A stretch of DNA of 64,000 bases from an uncultured Helicobacteraceae bacterium (GCA_944323755.1 CALUTR010000002.1:310001-374000); one strand, 5' to 3'. Positions 1-9,875 are shown, numbered from the stretch's first letter. Program-made: numbers and translations. Notes: generated by a model not told the origin, from the sequence alone.

Positions 1-609
1 ATCTTTTGGATCACCTTCAAATTTACGCCTATTTTTAATAGTTTTTTTGACATCTTCAATATCTGGCAATACAGCCTTTCCGTGCATATGACCTAATGTT
101 TCATCAAGTAATAGAAATACAGGAGTCATAAGCTCTTCTGCTAAATTAAAAGCCTTAATTGTTTGAGTATATGCTTCATTTAAGCTGCCAGGACATAAAA
201 CAATAGATTTATAATCGCCGTGAGTTGGAGATTTTACAAAACTAACATCACCTTGAGAAACTCTTGTTGGAAGACCAGTTGAAGGACCACCACGCATAAC
301 ATCAACAATAACAAGCGGAATCTCAGCCATAAAAGCATATCCTATTTGTTCAGCTTTTAGAGATATGCCAGGACCAGAGCTTGCAGTAAGTGATTTTGCA
401 CCACCCATTGAAGCACCTATTGCAACAGAAATTCCACCTATTTCATCTTCCATTTGTATAAATACACCATCATTCTTTGGTAATAGAACGCTCATATTAT
501 GCGCTATTTCACTAGATGGCGTAATTGGATATCCACCAAAAAATTTACATCCAGCATCAATAGCAGCCAATGCTACTAATTCATTCCCCTCTGAAATCAT
601 CTCTCTCAT
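1..609 (-). CDS. oorA: 2-oxoglutarate:acceptor oxidoreductase subunit alpha, OorA (3' part outside window)
   Basis: Subunit of the CoA-dependent 2-oxoglutarate:ferredoxin/flavodoxin oxidoreductase that replaces 2-oxoglutarate dehydrogenase in the TCA cycle of Helicobacter and Campylobacter. The minus-strand reading starts MREMISEGNELVALAAID and continues through GYPITPSSEIA, a pyruvate/2-oxoglutarate oxidoreductase domain I signature, and GPGISLKAEQ, with no stop to the window edge, so about 203 N-terminal residues are present. The start is an ATG at 607-609, 20 bases after the oorD stop, as expected for the oorDABC operon. The rest of the gene and oorBC should lie beyond position 1. Identity is inferred from motifs and gene order. 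Confidence 0.93.
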   Translation of the reverse strand, partial: MREMISEGNELVALAAIDAGCKFFGGYPITPSSEIAHNMSVLLPKNDGVFIQMEDEIGGISVAIGASMGGAKSLTASSGPGISLKAEQIGYAFMAEIPLVIVDVMRGGPSTGLPTRVSQGDVSFVKSPTHGDYKSIVLCPGSLNEAYTQTIKAFNLAEELMTPVFLLLDETLGHMHGKAVLPDIEDVKKTIKNRRKFEGDPKD

Positions 610-629
610 ATTAACTCCCTCAAACTCTT

Positions 630-941
630 TTATAACATCATATAATTATTATTTTTAATTTTTTCTGCTAGTTCTTTTGCCTCTTTTGTTAATTTTGCAA
701 ATTTAAACTCTGATTTATCAGATACATGTATGGCAAAATCTGGACAAGATAATTCGCAGTTGTTACAACCTATGCAATTTTCAGGATTAACAATATTGAT
801 AATTTTTCCATTTACATAAGTTTTGTCAACCCTCATTGCAAGTGTTCCGCTTGGACAAACCTCTACGCAAACATCACAACCTTTACATCTATTATAATCG
901 ACCCATACGGGCACATTAGCTGGCGCCTGTAAATTACTCAT
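630..941 (-). CDS. oorD: 2-oxoglutarate oxidoreductase delta subunit, OorD (2x[4Fe-4S] ferredoxin-like)
   Basis: Small electron-transfer subunit of the OOR complex, 103 residues. Two ferredoxin cluster motifs are visible: CKGCDVCVEVCP near residues 20-31 and CIGCNNCELSCP near 56-67, the pattern of two [4Fe-4S] clusters that pass electrons from the TPP site to ferredoxin or flavodoxin. It is the first gene of the minus-strand oor operon, directly upstream of oorA. The 164 bases upstream (942-1105) are very AT-rich, separate it from the end of mltG and presumably hold the operon promoter; no clear box was picked out there. Confidence 0.93.
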   Translation of the reverse strand: MSNLQAPANVPVWVDYNRCKGCDVCVEVCPSGTLAMRVDKTYVNGKIINIVNPENCIGCNNCELSCPDFAIHVSDKSEFKFAKLTKEAKELAEKIKNNNYMML

Positions 942-1105
942 ATTAAACTCCTTAGTTAATAATCTATAAAATCATATAAATTATACTTGTAAATTGTAAT
1001 TGCTATTAAACAATTTGTAGTATTAGAGAATCCTTTTAATATTTTTTTTTATTTATTCTGTAACATTTCTACATTAATAAATACTAATAACACCTTAAAT
1101 AAGCC

Positions 1106-2053
1106 TTATTGTCTAATATTTTCTAAATGAGATTTATAACTATTTGAAAAACTATGATTACCTGATGAATTTTTAACAAAATACAAATAATCAACATTTG
1201 CAGGCTTTATCGTAGCTATAATCGCTTCCATACTTGCACTACCAACTGGATAAGGCGGAATCCCATAATTTTTATAAGTATTATAAACACTTTTATCCAT
1301 TCTAATCCTCTCTGGAGTTACCTTTTGATGAGAATATTGACCATAATTTAGCGATCCATCCATTTGAAGTGGCATTTTAACCTTTAATCTATTATAAATG
1401 ACAGCCGCAACAATTGGCATCTCTTCTTTGTTTGCTGCTTCTTTTTGAATAATAGAAGCAATTGTTACATAATTAAACCACTGCTTTTCATCATAACGCC
1501 CTAAAATCTTAATAGCATTCCGCTTATGCTCTTTCATTGATTGAGATATTAAATAACTCATCAAATATCTAGGACCAATATCAATAGGCACTTTATAAGT
1601 ATTTGGCAATATCACGCCATCTGGATATGAAGTATGCTCATAATAAGAATCCCATAATGCTTGCTTATCTAATCCAAGTGTTGAGCTGATATTTTCTATG
1701 AAAAAATACATAGTTTCACCTGGAATTAGCGTAATTTCCTTAAGTGCAGCTTTTGAATTAGCAAGTTGATACAATAAATCACCCTTTGATGTCTCTTGTG
1801 TAATAGTATTTGTTGGTTTCACTTCTATCCAACCACTTTGTGGAGCACCAAAAAACCTAAATAACCTAGAATCTAAACCATTCACATCTAAATTATTTCT
1901 TTTTAAATGTGATATAATTGCCCTCACACTCCCCTTTGGAATATTAATCACACTGGGATATGATGAAGTCAAACTTAAATAATAGAAAATAGATATGAAA
2001 AAAAACAAAACTACATTAAAAAAAACATACAGCAAAATTGCGATTTTACTCAT
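1106..2053 (-). CDS. mltG: Endolytic murein transglycosylase MltG (YceG family)
   Basis: Inner-membrane-anchored lytic transglycosylase that cuts nascent peptidoglycan strands and sets glycan chain length; 315 residues. An N-terminal membrane segment begins at residue 2 (MSKIAILLYVFFNVVLFFF). The YceG domain follows, with ASIIQKEAANKEEMPIVAAV near residues 195-215 and MPLQMDGSLNYG after it, typical of the family's catalytic region; the first Glu of the usual E-K-E is Gln here. The frame is open further upstream, but the ATG at 2053 puts a membrane segment at the N-terminus and fits the family length. Its first 59 bases overlap head-to-head with the divergent AsmA-like gene. Placement beside oorD matches Helicobacter gene order. 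Confidence 0.88.
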   Translation of the reverse strand: MSKIAILLYVFFNVVLFFFISIFYYLSLTSSYPSVINIPKGSVRAIISHLKRNNLDVNGLDSRLFRFFGAPQSGWIEVKPTNTITQETSKGDLLYQLANSKAALKEITLIPGETMYFFIENISSTLGLDKQALWDSYYEHTSYPDGVILPNTYKVPIDIGPRYLMSYLISQSMKEHKRNAIKILGRYDEKQWFNYVTIASIIQKEAANKEEMPIVAAVIYNRLKVKMPLQMDGSLNYGQYSHQKVTPERIRMDKSVYNTYKNYGIPPYPVGSASMEAIIATIKPANVDYLYFVKNSSGNHSFSNSYKSHLENIRQ

Positions 2054-4667
2054 TATTATTCTACTTTTTATATTAATTTTTAAAGTCCTAAGTGATGGCT
2101 TTAGAATAAATAGCCTATCCATAGCAGGAATAAAGATTGACGGATTATACCTAAAATTAAACGAAAAACTAATTTTAGAAATTGATAATATCAATATTGG
2201 TGGAATCTCAAGATCTAAAGATTCAAAACCAATAAATATGAAAGATATAGAAAGAACGATAAGAAGAACTATATGGATTGCATCATTTTTTGAAAAATTA
2301 AATATATCAAATATTCAATATGCAGATGACAAATCATCTATATATTTTGATGGCAATCAATATAAAATCAATGTTCCGCAAGCATTGGCTGTATTTAGAT
2401 TAAGAGATGATAAAAACGATATTTTTCTTGATATAGATAAACTAGAAATCAAAAAGCAAAATATAGATGTTAAAGGGAGTATCTTATATACAAAAGATGA
2501 CGGGATATTCGCATTTGATTTATCTAGCTTTATCAATAAAAAAGATGACAATATTATAAATATTAAAGGACAAACAGATTTTAAATATCTAAATATAGTC
2601 CTAGATACTACAAATTTAGAATCCATACTAGTATTAGCACCATATATTAAAATGCTAGATCTAGATGTTTATGAATGGATGTATCAAAAAGTTCATTATG
2701 ACCATGTAAGAGTTGATAAAGCATATTTAGTAATTAATGACTTGCATTCTAGACATTTACAAAGAGATATAGTAAAAAATCTCTATGTAAGTGGCGTGGT
2801 TGAAAATGTCGCTTTAGAGATAGATTCTACATTATTACCAATAACAGCAAATAAAGTTGATGTAGTCTTTAATGATGGAAAACTACAATTTAAAGCAAAA
2901 GATGCATCATATGGTGGTGTTATCGCGGATAATGGACTTGTAGAACTATCAAAATTTTTAGATAAACAAACATTGCTAAAACTAAATATCAAATCAACAC
3001 AAGCAATATTAGATTCAAGAATACTTAGTATTTTGAATTATTATGATATCAATATCCCTGTTAATCAAAAAGATGGTTATGGAGATGGCTATATAAATCT
3101 TGATATATTACTACCTACGAAAAAATTAGAAACAAAAATCAGTACAAATGGATACTTTAGAGTTCAAGATTCCAATGTAGATATAGGCAACATTGAATTA
3201 CTTATCAAACAAGCAAATATTTATATTGATACAGATTCTGTGATTATTGCAGATTCTTATACGCAATTTAAAGATATTTTAGATTCTAAAGTTGATTTAA
3301 AAATTGATACAAATAAAAAAATTATCGATTTAATAGCAGTTCCTACATATTTCAAAGTAAGTAAAGGCGATAGCAATATTATAGATTTTGGAAATAGTGA
3401 TAGCATTCGCACTAAAATTGATTTTTCAAAAGAGAATATTTTTGTAGATTTTGCAGATCACGATGCAAAAATAGAAATAAACAATACAATAAAAGTGGTA
3501 ATAAATGATATTGGGAAACTACTCCCATATGCACCGATACTACAAATGCTAGATTTTAAAAGTGGAAATATGAAGTTATTAATAAATAATGAAAATGATA
3601 TTGCAATTAATGCAAATCTATATAATCTAAACTACCCAATATACGACTTAAACGCACATAAAATACAATCATTATCCATAAATGGAATGTTAGAAAATGG
3701 AATTTTATTACTACAAGATTCTGCAAATAGATTTAATGTAACGATAAAAACAGATAGTGGTAATACATCAATCAATGCAAATAATATAAAAGTTGATGTA
3801 AATGAAATTCTAGAATCTTCAATTCCATTATTTGCAAATATGAGAGATGAAAATCACATAAGTCAAGATAATAAAGAGCACACAAAAATAAATATCAATG
3901 TCAATAATGCTTCAATAAAATTATTTAATTATGATTTAAACATAGATCAAGGAATATTACAAACTACAAAAAATGGCTTTATAGGTAATGCAAAATATAA
4001 AAATGGTGTAGCAGATATAGAGCTTGACAATAAGACAATTGGCATTAGGGCAAATAATTTTAATGATAAATTTATCAATCAAGTATTCCATAAAGAAGTT
4101 GTTCAAGGTGGGACATTTGGGTTAATTGGAATCTATAAAGATGGTAAATTTTTAGGTGATATAACGATGTCTAATACAAGTGTAAAAAATATGGCTTCAT
4201 TGCAGAATCTTCTAACTTTAATCGATGCGATACCATCTCTTGTCGTATTTAAATTACCTGGTTTTAGCACAAGTGGATATGAAATTGATAATGCAAAAAT
4301 AAGAATTGGAATTAATGATGAATTTATAGCATTAGAAAAAATCTTGATACACGGCAGCTCTGTTGATATAGAAGGTGAGGGTGTAATAGATCTAATACAA
4401 GAAGATATAAATATGCAACTAACACTATCTACAATGAAAAGTCTAAGCTCTATTTTAAACAAGATACCAATATTTGGCTACCTATTACTTGGAGAAGATG
4501 GAAAAATCACAACTGAAGTCAATGTAACAGGAAAAATGGACAACCCAAATACAGAATTATCGCTACTTGAAGATACAGCTAAAGCACCGGTAAATATCCT
4601 AAAGAGAATCTTTTCACCATTTCAATTATTAGTCGATGAGTTAAAAGAAGAAAGTCAAAACAAATGA
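1995..4667 (+). CDS. AsmA-like/DUF3971 membrane-anchored protein
   Basis: Large 890-residue protein with a basic N-terminus (MKKNKTTLKKTYSK), one membrane segment at about residues 14-32, and a long periplasmic part rich in beta-strand-like repeats, typical of the AsmA/TamB-like (DUF3971) group thought to help move lipids or glycans across the periplasm in Gram-negative bacteria. The C-terminal third (around residues 690-850) has an AsmA-like pattern ending with LLLGEDGKITTEVNVTGKMD. It starts inside the 5' end of mltG on the other strand, with a 59-base overlap, and ends 5 bases before the convergent thiE. Family assignment is from overall pattern, not from a catalytic motif; the function in this organism is unknown. 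Confidence 0.72.
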   Translation: MKKNKTTLKKTYSKIAILLIIILLFILIFKVLSDGFRINSLSIAGIKIDGLYLKLNEKLILEIDNINIGGISRSKDSKPINMKDIERTIRRTIWIASFFEKLNISNIQYADDKSSIYFDGNQYKINVPQALAVFRLRDDKNDIFLDIDKLEIKKQNIDVKGSILYTKDDGIFAFDLSSFINKKDDNIINIKGQTDFKYLNIVLDTTNLESILVLAPYIKMLDLDVYEWMYQKVHYDHVRVDKAYLVINDLHSRHLQRDIVKNLYVSGVVENVALEIDSTLLPITANKVDVVFNDGKLQFKAKDASYGGVIADNGLVELSKFLDKQTLLKLNIKSTQAILDSRILSILNYYDINIPVNQKDGYGDGYINLDILLPTKKLETKISTNGYFRVQDSNVDIGNIELLIKQANIYIDTDSVIIADSYTQFKDILDSKVDLKIDTNKKIIDLIAVPTYFKVSKGDSNIIDFGNSDSIRTKIDFSKENIFVDFADHDAKIEINNTIKVVINDIGKLLPYAPILQMLDFKSGNMKLLINNENDIAINANLYNLNYPIYDLNAHKIQSLSINGMLENGILLLQDSANRFNVTIKTDSGNTSINANNIKVDVNEILESSIPLFANMRDENHISQDNKEHTKININVNNASIKLFNYDLNIDQGILQTTKNGFIGNAKYKNGVADIELDNKTIGIRANNFNDKFINQVFHKEVVQGGTFGLIGIYKDGKFLGDITMSNTSVKNMASLQNLLTLIDAIPSLVVFKLPGFSTSGYEIDNAKIRIGINDEFIALEKILIHGSSVDIEGEGVIDLIQEDINMQLTLSTMKSLSSILNKIPIFGYLLLGEDGKITTEVNVTGKMDNPNTELSLLEDTAKAPVNILKRIFSPFQLLVDELKEESQNK

Positions 4668-4672
4668 AAATT

Positions 4673-5293
4673 TTATTTAATTATGATTTGATTATATAGC
4701 TTTTCTAAATTAGATTTTATATCACCTACCCAAATAGAACTTATCATTGCTAGCATATCATTAGAATCTAATTTTGTATGATTAAAGCTATGTATATTAT
4801 TTAGATTTATACCACCAATAGCACATATTGGTATTTGTATCAACCCTTTTGCGTGGTTTAATATATCTATACCTATGGTTTTTGCATTTTTCTTTGTATC
4901 ACTTTTAAAAATACTCCCAAAAGCCACATAATTAGCACCAAGATTTTGATATAAAATTGCTCTATTTATATCTCCATAGCAAGATACACCAATAATACCA
5001 CTAAAATTTGCCCTAAGCTCATTAAAACAGATTTTTTCATCATCAATGCCAATATGAACACCGCTTGCATTTAGTTTCATAGCCAGATCTATCCTATCAT
5101 TTAAGATAAATAAAACATCGTGTTTCTTACATATATCAATCAACTCCAAACACAATGCAAAAATATCATCATCTTTTGATTTTTTATCCCTAAATTGAAA
5201 GATTTTGCAGTGATTATTAGCTGCAATCTCCAACATATTGGGCAATTTAGAATAAGGTGTTAAGGCATCATCACTAATTGCATAAATTTTCAA
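4673..5293 (-). CDS. thiE: Thiamine-phosphate synthase-like protein (ThiE/TenI family)
   Basis: TIM-barrel enzyme of 206 residues expected to join hydroxymethylpyrimidine diphosphate and thiazole phosphate into thiamine phosphate. Motifs: FQFRDKKSKD (ThiE QxRxK region) near residues 35-44, FILNDRIDLAMKLNASGVHI at about 81-100, VAFGSIFKSDTKK and ICAIGGIN (phosphate-binding loop) near the C-terminus. It overlaps by four bases with the upstream radical-SAM gene, so the two are probably co-translated. TenI-like proteins have the same fold and may have other roles, so ThiE activity is likely but not certain. Confidence 0.78.
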   Translation of the reverse strand: MKIYAISDDALTPYSKLPNMLEIAANNHCKIFQFRDKKSKDDDIFALCLELIDICKKHDVLFILNDRIDLAMKLNASGVHIGIDDEKICFNELRANFSGIIGVSCYGDINRAILYQNLGANYVAFGSIFKSDTKKNAKTIGIDILNHAKGLIQIPICAIGGINLNNIHSFNHTKLDSNDMLAMISSIWVGDIKSNLEKLYNQIIIK

Positions 5294-6267
5294 TACAAAA
5301 TTCCATTTTCTAGCAATCTATCTCTAATATATCTCATTTGTACATTTTTATCAAAGCACCATCTAGGAGCGATAAGACTATCATCATGAGCGCCAGCAGA
5401 AATTCTCTGAACGACAACATTATGAGGCATTAATTTTAAAGATTCAACAACCAAATCTGCATAATTTTCAAATGATATTGGCTCATATTTACCAGCGTTA
5501 TACATTTTTTCCATAGCAGTATCTTTAACTATATAAAGTGGATGTATTTTTATGCCATCGATATCCCAACTTATGACTTCTTTTAGAGACGATATCATCA
5601 TATCATTTGTCTCTTTTGGCAATCCATATATTAAATGCACACATACCTTAATGCCATAGCTTCTAGTTTTTTGCACCAATTCTTTTGCACCATCTATGCT
5701 ATGCCCCCTATTTATCAGCCTAAGTGTAGAGTTATATATTGATTGTATTCCGTATTCAAGCCAGATATCTTTACCATTTTTTACATAATCCCCAAGTAAT
5801 TCTAAGATTCTATCTTCTATGCAATCAGTTCTAGTGCCTATTGATAATCCAACCACATTTGGCAATCTCAATGCTTCAGAGTAAAGCGTCTTTAGCGTAT
5901 CATATGGAGCGTAAGTATTACTAAAAGATTGAAAATACATCATATATTTATCTGTGCCAAATTTATCATTATGGGATTTAGAATAATTATAAAACTGAGA
6001 TTTTAGAGTTTCTACCTGCTTATCTAATATAGGATTAAACTTAAGTTTAAAATTCATAGTAATATTTGATTGCTCCAATGTAAGCAAAGATGGCGAAAAT
6101 GTTTCATTTTTACAATAAGTACAGCCACCCTTTGCAACGCTACCATCAATATTTGGACAAGTAAAGCCCTGTAGTGAAATAGGAACTTTTCTTACTCTTT
6201 GCCTATATTTTGATTTAAAATACCTTCCAATAGTAAGTATTTTTTTCATATTTTCTTTCTCTATCAT
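5290..6267 (-). CDS. Radical SAM protein, YhcC/TIGR01212 type
   Basis: A 325-residue radical S-adenosylmethionine protein. The cluster-binding cysteines sit in CPNIDGSVAKGGCTYC (about residues 36-51), the long C-x11-C-x2-C form typical of the YhcC family, followed by LEYGIQSIYNSTLRLINRGH and VHLIYGLPKET, characteristic of the TIM barrel. The family has been linked to tRNA or cofactor chemistry, but the substrate is not established. It begins 3 bases after purF and overlaps thiE by 4 bases, so it belongs to the same minus-strand operon. An in-frame ATG six codons downstream (MKKILTIGRYF) is an equally plausible start. Confidence 0.8.
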   Translation of the reverse strand: MIEKENMKKILTIGRYFKSKYRQRVRKVPISLQGFTCPNIDGSVAKGGCTYCKNETFSPSLLTLEQSNITMNFKLKFNPILDKQVETLKSQFYNYSKSHNDKFGTDKYMMYFQSFSNTYAPYDTLKTLYSEALRLPNVVGLSIGTRTDCIEDRILELLGDYVKNGKDIWLEYGIQSIYNSTLRLINRGHSIDGAKELVQKTRSYGIKVCVHLIYGLPKETNDMMISSLKEVISWDIDGIKIHPLYIVKDTAMEKMYNAGKYEPISFENYADLVVESLKLMPHNVVVQRISAGAHDDSLIAPRWCFDKNVQMRYIRDRLLENGILY

Positions 6268-6270
6268 ATT

Positions 6271-7650
6271 TTATATGACATATTCTTTATCAAAACAAGC
6301 TTTGCAGTAACCATTTCCATTATCAGCTTCATATCCGATACTCTTATATAAACCATCTAAAGACAAGAAATGTAATGAATCTGCATTAATAAACTCTCTA
6401 ACTTCATCAATATCTTTTGTTGCTGATATTAGCTGTGTTTCATCTGGAGTATCAACACCATAATAACAAGGAGATACAGTTTGAGGAGATGCAATAACTA
6501 AGTGTATTTTTTTTACACCAGCTTTTCTTAATATTTTTATAATCTGCTTGCTTGTAGTTCCTCTCACAATACTATCATCAATCACTATAATTTCTTTATC
6601 TTTGATAATTTCTTTTATAGGATTTAACTTCAACCTTACCTTTAACTCTCTATTTGATTGTCCTGGCTCAATAAAAGTCCTACCTATGTAGTGATTTCTA
6701 ACTATTCCTAGTTCAAATGGGATACCACTTTCTTGTGAATATCCAATAGCAGATATAACCCCACTATCAGGCACCGGTATAACCAAATCAGCTTTTATTT
6801 TACATTCCCTTGCAAGCTCGATACCCATATTTTTACGAATCTCATAAACACATTTATTAAACACAAAACTGTCAGGTCTTGCAAAATATACAAACTCAAA
6901 AATACATTTTTTTGGCGTAGGCTCAAAAACTTTTACACTTTCATAAATACCATTTCCATCTTTTAAACTAAATACAAGCATCTCACCTGGATCAATATCA
7001 CGAATATACTTTGCATTTATTAAATCAAACGCACAAGTTTCACTAGCTACAACATAACCCTTAGTTCCATCTTCATTTTCAATTTCACCTAAAGAAAGTG
7101 GTCTAAATCCATATTGATCTCTTACTGCAAACAATTTCCCTCTACTTAAAATAACAAATGAATAAGCGCCCTTTATATAAGATAGAGCCTCAATAATCCT
7201 ATCTTGTAATTTTCGTGATTTACTCTGTGCTATTAAATGTATAAGATTTTCTGTATCCAAATGGCTTTGAAAAATCGCGCCTTTAGCAATCAAATTATCG
7301 CGCACCTCTTTTGCATTTACAAGATTGCCATTATGAGCTACTGCAATTTGTCCTAGAGAATATCGAGCAAAGATAGGCTGCACATCACACTTAGAATCTT
7401 CACCAGCCGTAGAATATCTATTATGCCCTATACTTGAATACCCTACCAACTTTTCTAATCCATCGCTAAATACACTAGTAACCAGTCCTTCGCCTTTATG
7501 GGTTACAATATTAGATCCATTGGAAGTTGAAATTCCACTTGATTCCTGTCCTCTATGTTGCATAGCAAATAATGAATAATAACACAAAGCCGCTGATCGA
7601 CTAGAGTTAAAAACACCTACAACGGCACATTTTTCATTAAATGAATCCAT
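6271..7650 (-). CDS. purF: Amidophosphoribosyltransferase PurF
   Basis: First committed enzyme of purine synthesis, converting PRPP and glutamine to 5-phosphoribosylamine; 459 residues. The class II glutamine amidotransferase domain begins at Cys8 (CAVVGVF), which should become the N-terminal nucleophile after propeptide removal, and shows FAMQHRGQESSGI and IGHNRYSTAG. The phosphoribosyltransferase domain has the PRPP-binding VIDDSIVRGTTS near residue 355. C-terminal cysteines (YCKAC) could form part of a metal site, as in some PurF proteins. It lies 17 bases after dapB and 3 bases before the radical-SAM gene, in one minus-strand run. Confidence 0.95.
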   Translation of the reverse strand: MDSFNEKCAVVGVFNSSRSAALCYYSLFAMQHRGQESSGISTSNGSNIVTHKGEGLVTSVFSDGLEKLVGYSSIGHNRYSTAGEDSKCDVQPIFARYSLGQIAVAHNGNLVNAKEVRDNLIAKGAIFQSHLDTENLIHLIAQSKSRKLQDRIIEALSYIKGAYSFVILSRGKLFAVRDQYGFRPLSLGEIENEDGTKGYVVASETCAFDLINAKYIRDIDPGEMLVFSLKDGNGIYESVKVFEPTPKKCIFEFVYFARPDSFVFNKCVYEIRKNMGIELARECKIKADLVIPVPDSGVISAIGYSQESGIPFELGIVRNHYIGRTFIEPGQSNRELKVRLKLNPIKEIIKDKEIIVIDDSIVRGTTSKQIIKILRKAGVKKIHLVIASPQTVSPCYYGVDTPDETQLISATKDIDEVREFINADSLHFLSLDGLYKSIGYEADNGNGYCKACFDKEYVI

Positions 7651-7667
7651 ATTAAAACCCTTGAAAA

Positions 7668-8438
7668 TTATATTGTCAATGCATCTTCTATGCTATATAA
7701 ACCATTTTGTTGTTTAGACAGCCATTTACCAACATCTATCGCTCCATTTGCAAATGTCATTCTGCTTGTAGCATTATGGATTAATTCTATATATTCTCCA
7801 TCAAGATAAAAACCAACACTATGGCGTCCCACGACATCACCACCACGAAGAGACATAACAGCTATTTCATCATCACTTCTTTTACCAATCATTCCATCTC
7901 TACCACTAATTCTTACATTATCAATATTTAAATTCCTTGCTTCAGCACAAGTTTTTGCAAGCATCAAAGCTGTTCCAGATGGAGAATCTTTTTTATCTCT
8001 ATGATGAACTTCAACTATCTCTATATCACTATTTTTTAATGCGCTTGATACAATTTTTGAAAGTTTATTTAATACAACAACACCTTTTGACATATTAGAA
8101 GCATATAAAATTGGCATTTTTTGCGAGGCAGAAATCATTAAATCATTTTGCATTTTATTTAATCCCGTAGTGCCTATAACAATTGGTTTTGGACATCTAT
8201 CAATAGCAGTATCAAGAAGTAATTTTGTGGCCTCTGGAGAAGAAAAATCAATAATCAAATCACTAGATTCTAAAAATACATTAATATCATTTGTTACTAA
8301 AACACCCTGTGGTATGGAATATTGAAGCTCATTTCTGACATAAATACACGATAGATTTGCTTCTTTATCTTTTTGCAATGCCTCTATTAATAATTTACCA
8401 ATTCTTCCTGTGGCTCCAAAGATTCCAATACCTAACAT
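7668..8438 (-). CDS. dapB: 4-hydroxy-tetrahydrodipicolinate reductase DapB
   Basis: NAD(P)H-dependent reductase of the diaminopimelate/lysine pathway, needed for peptidoglycan cross-links; 256 residues, close to the usual length. The nucleotide-binding loop GIFGATGRIGKLL is at residues 5-17. The catalytic block EVHHRDKKDSPSGTALMLAK contains the conserved His-His, Lys and SGTA substrate-binding residues. The C-terminal ATSRMTFANGAIDVGKWL is also typical. It sits between trxB and purF on the minus strand with short gaps, consistent with one transcript. Confidence 0.95.
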   Translation of the reverse strand: MLGIGIFGATGRIGKLLIEALQKDKEANLSCIYVRNELQYSIPQGVLVTNDINVFLESSDLIIDFSSPEATKLLLDTAIDRCPKPIVIGTTGLNKMQNDLMISASQKMPILYASNMSKGVVVLNKLSKIVSSALKNSDIEIVEVHHRDKKDSPSGTALMLAKTCAEARNLNIDNVRISGRDGMIGKRSDDEIAVMSLRGGDVVGRHSVGFYLDGEYIELIHNATSRMTFANGAIDVGKWLSKQQNGLYSIEDALTI

Positions 8439-8457
8439 TTACACACCTTAAATTAAT

Positions 8458-9396
8458 TTATCCCATAGATTGCAAGTACTCTATTGCGCTAAGTGCTGCT
8501 GTAGCACCATCACCTGCTGCAATAACAACTTGTTTTTGCGATGATTCTCGTATATCACCTGCTGCAAATAAACCCTCTACTGATGTTTTCATATTGAGGT
8601 TTACCATAACTTGACCCATATCATTCATCTTGCAAAGCATACTTCCATCATTTTGTCTTAAAATGCCAGTATTTACATCATAGCCAACAAATATAAATAC
8701 ACCAGGAACATTTAATTCTCTTTTTTCATTTGTTTCTATATTATTCAAGCGTATTCCAGAAACACCACTATTATCACCATACACTTCTTCTATAACCATT
8801 GGGGTTAATATTTCAATTTTTGGATTATTCTTCACATGCTCAATAGTAACAGGAGCTGCCCTAAATCCATCTCTTCTGTGTATCAAATAAACCTTACTAC
8901 ACATTCTAGTTAGATATATAGCTTCTTCAAGTGCGGTATCGCCACCACCTAAAACAGCAACCTCTTTATTTTTATAAAAGAATCCATCACAAGTAGCACA
9001 AGTGCTAACTCCTCTACCCCAAAATTCATCTTCACCTTTTATATGTGCTTTTTTTGGCCTACCACCTGTGCTTAAAATCACAGCTTTAGATTCAATTTTA
9101 CTACCATCGCTTAAATGAATATCAAAATGATCGCCATTTTTTGCAACCATTTGAACTTCATTCATATTATGAGTCAATCCAAATCTAAAGCATTGCTCCT
9201 GCCAAGGCTGCATAAAGTCAATACCACTCATAATTTCTTTTACACCGGGATAGTTCTCTATCTCGCTGCTACTTGTGATTTGACCACCGGGCATACCACG
9301 CTCAAATAATACTACATCTTTTATTCCACCACGAGTCGCATACAAACCAGCAGACAAACCAGCAGGTCCTCCGCCAATAATTGCTAAATTGATCAT
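8458..9396 (-). CDS. trxB: Thioredoxin reductase TrxB
   Basis: NADPH- and FAD-dependent reductase that recharges thioredoxin; 312 residues. The FAD loop [15 protein letters not shown] lies at residues 6-20, the redox-active disulfide in CATCDGFF near 133-140, the NADPH loop [12 protein letters not shown] near 150, and the C-terminal FAD motif [10 protein letters not shown] near 278. It is on the minus strand with trxA about 480 bases upstream, separated by one small membrane-anchored protein. The pairing with trxA and yraN/hom matches Helicobacter order. Confidence 0.96.
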   Translation of the reverse strand: MINLAIIGGGPAGLSAGLYATRGGIKDVVLFERGMPGGQITSSSEIENYPGVKEIMSGIDFMQPWQEQCFRFGLTHNMNEVQMVAKNGDHFDIHLSDGSKIESKAVILSTGGRPKKAHIKGEDEFWGRGVSTCATCDGFFYKNKEVAVLGGGDTALEEAIYLTRMCSKVYLIHRRDGFRAAPVTIEHVKNNPKIEILTPMVIEEVYGDNSGVSGIRLNNIETNEKRELNVPGVFIFVGYDVNTGILRQNDGSMLCKMNDMGQVMVNLNMKTSVEGLFAAGDIRESSQKQVVIAAGDGATAALSAIEYLQSMG

Positions 9397-9435
9397 TTTA
9401 TCACCTTTATTTTACTAATTGCATTATTTTCAAAC

Positions 9436-9864
9436 TCAAAACTTTATTATTTTACTAATTTGAATAAACTTAAACGAGCTTTTTTTCTCTATCAAAAAAT
9501 ATACTGGCAAGTTTGTTACGCGAAAATTATTTGATAGACTAAGCAGTGTATCCATACCTGCACTAAGTGGAATGATGTTATCTTTTGTATCATTATTAAT
9601 ATTTTGATAAAAATCAATAGCTAAAATTTTTAAATTAGATTCATTTGGTATTTTTTTTGTTATATCAAAAATATTGCTTGATTTCGAATTGTAAAATGCT
9701 ACTATATATTTATCCTCTAAAGGTGAAAAAATATAATCTTTACCATAAAAAACATATTCTTTAAAATCAATGAACTTAAATTTATTATAAGTCCATTGAA
9801 AATAAAAAAATGTTGCTGCTAAGAACAGAACAGCAAAAAATGGCAATGTTACAGAAAATTTCAA
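9436..9864 (-). CDS. Membrane-anchored small protein between trxA and trxB, possibly thioredoxin-like without CxxC
   Basis: A 142-residue protein I cannot assign to a named family. Residues 5-22 form one hydrophobic segment (LPFFAVLFLAATFFYFQW), so it is probably tethered in the inner membrane with the rest in the periplasm. The last half (LKILAIDFYQN, FRVTNLPVYFLIEKK) resembles the end of a thioredoxin fold, including the cis-proline-type NLPVYF, but it has no cysteine pair. Its position between trxA (11-base gap) and trxB supports a link to thiol-redox chemistry, which is inference only. Confidence 0.6.
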   Translation of the reverse strand: MKFSVTLPFFAVLFLAATFFYFQWTYNKFKFIDFKEYVFYGKDYIFSPLEDKYIVAFYNSKSSNIFDITKKIPNESNLKILAIDFYQNINNDTKDNIIPLSAGMDTLLSLSNNFRVTNLPVYFLIEKKSSFKFIQISKIIKF

Positions 9865-9875
9865 AGGTGATTAAA

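Noticed and set aside
365..658. Plus-strand ORF opposite oorA and the many similar opposite-strand ORFs in the window
   Set aside because: They are mirror readings of conserved genes with no family pattern or ribosome site.
2054..2194. Longer mltG start at 2194
   Set aside because: The additional 47 residues are unlike any signal or MltG sequence and would double the overlap with the AsmA-like gene. The ATG at 2053 gives a standard membrane anchor.
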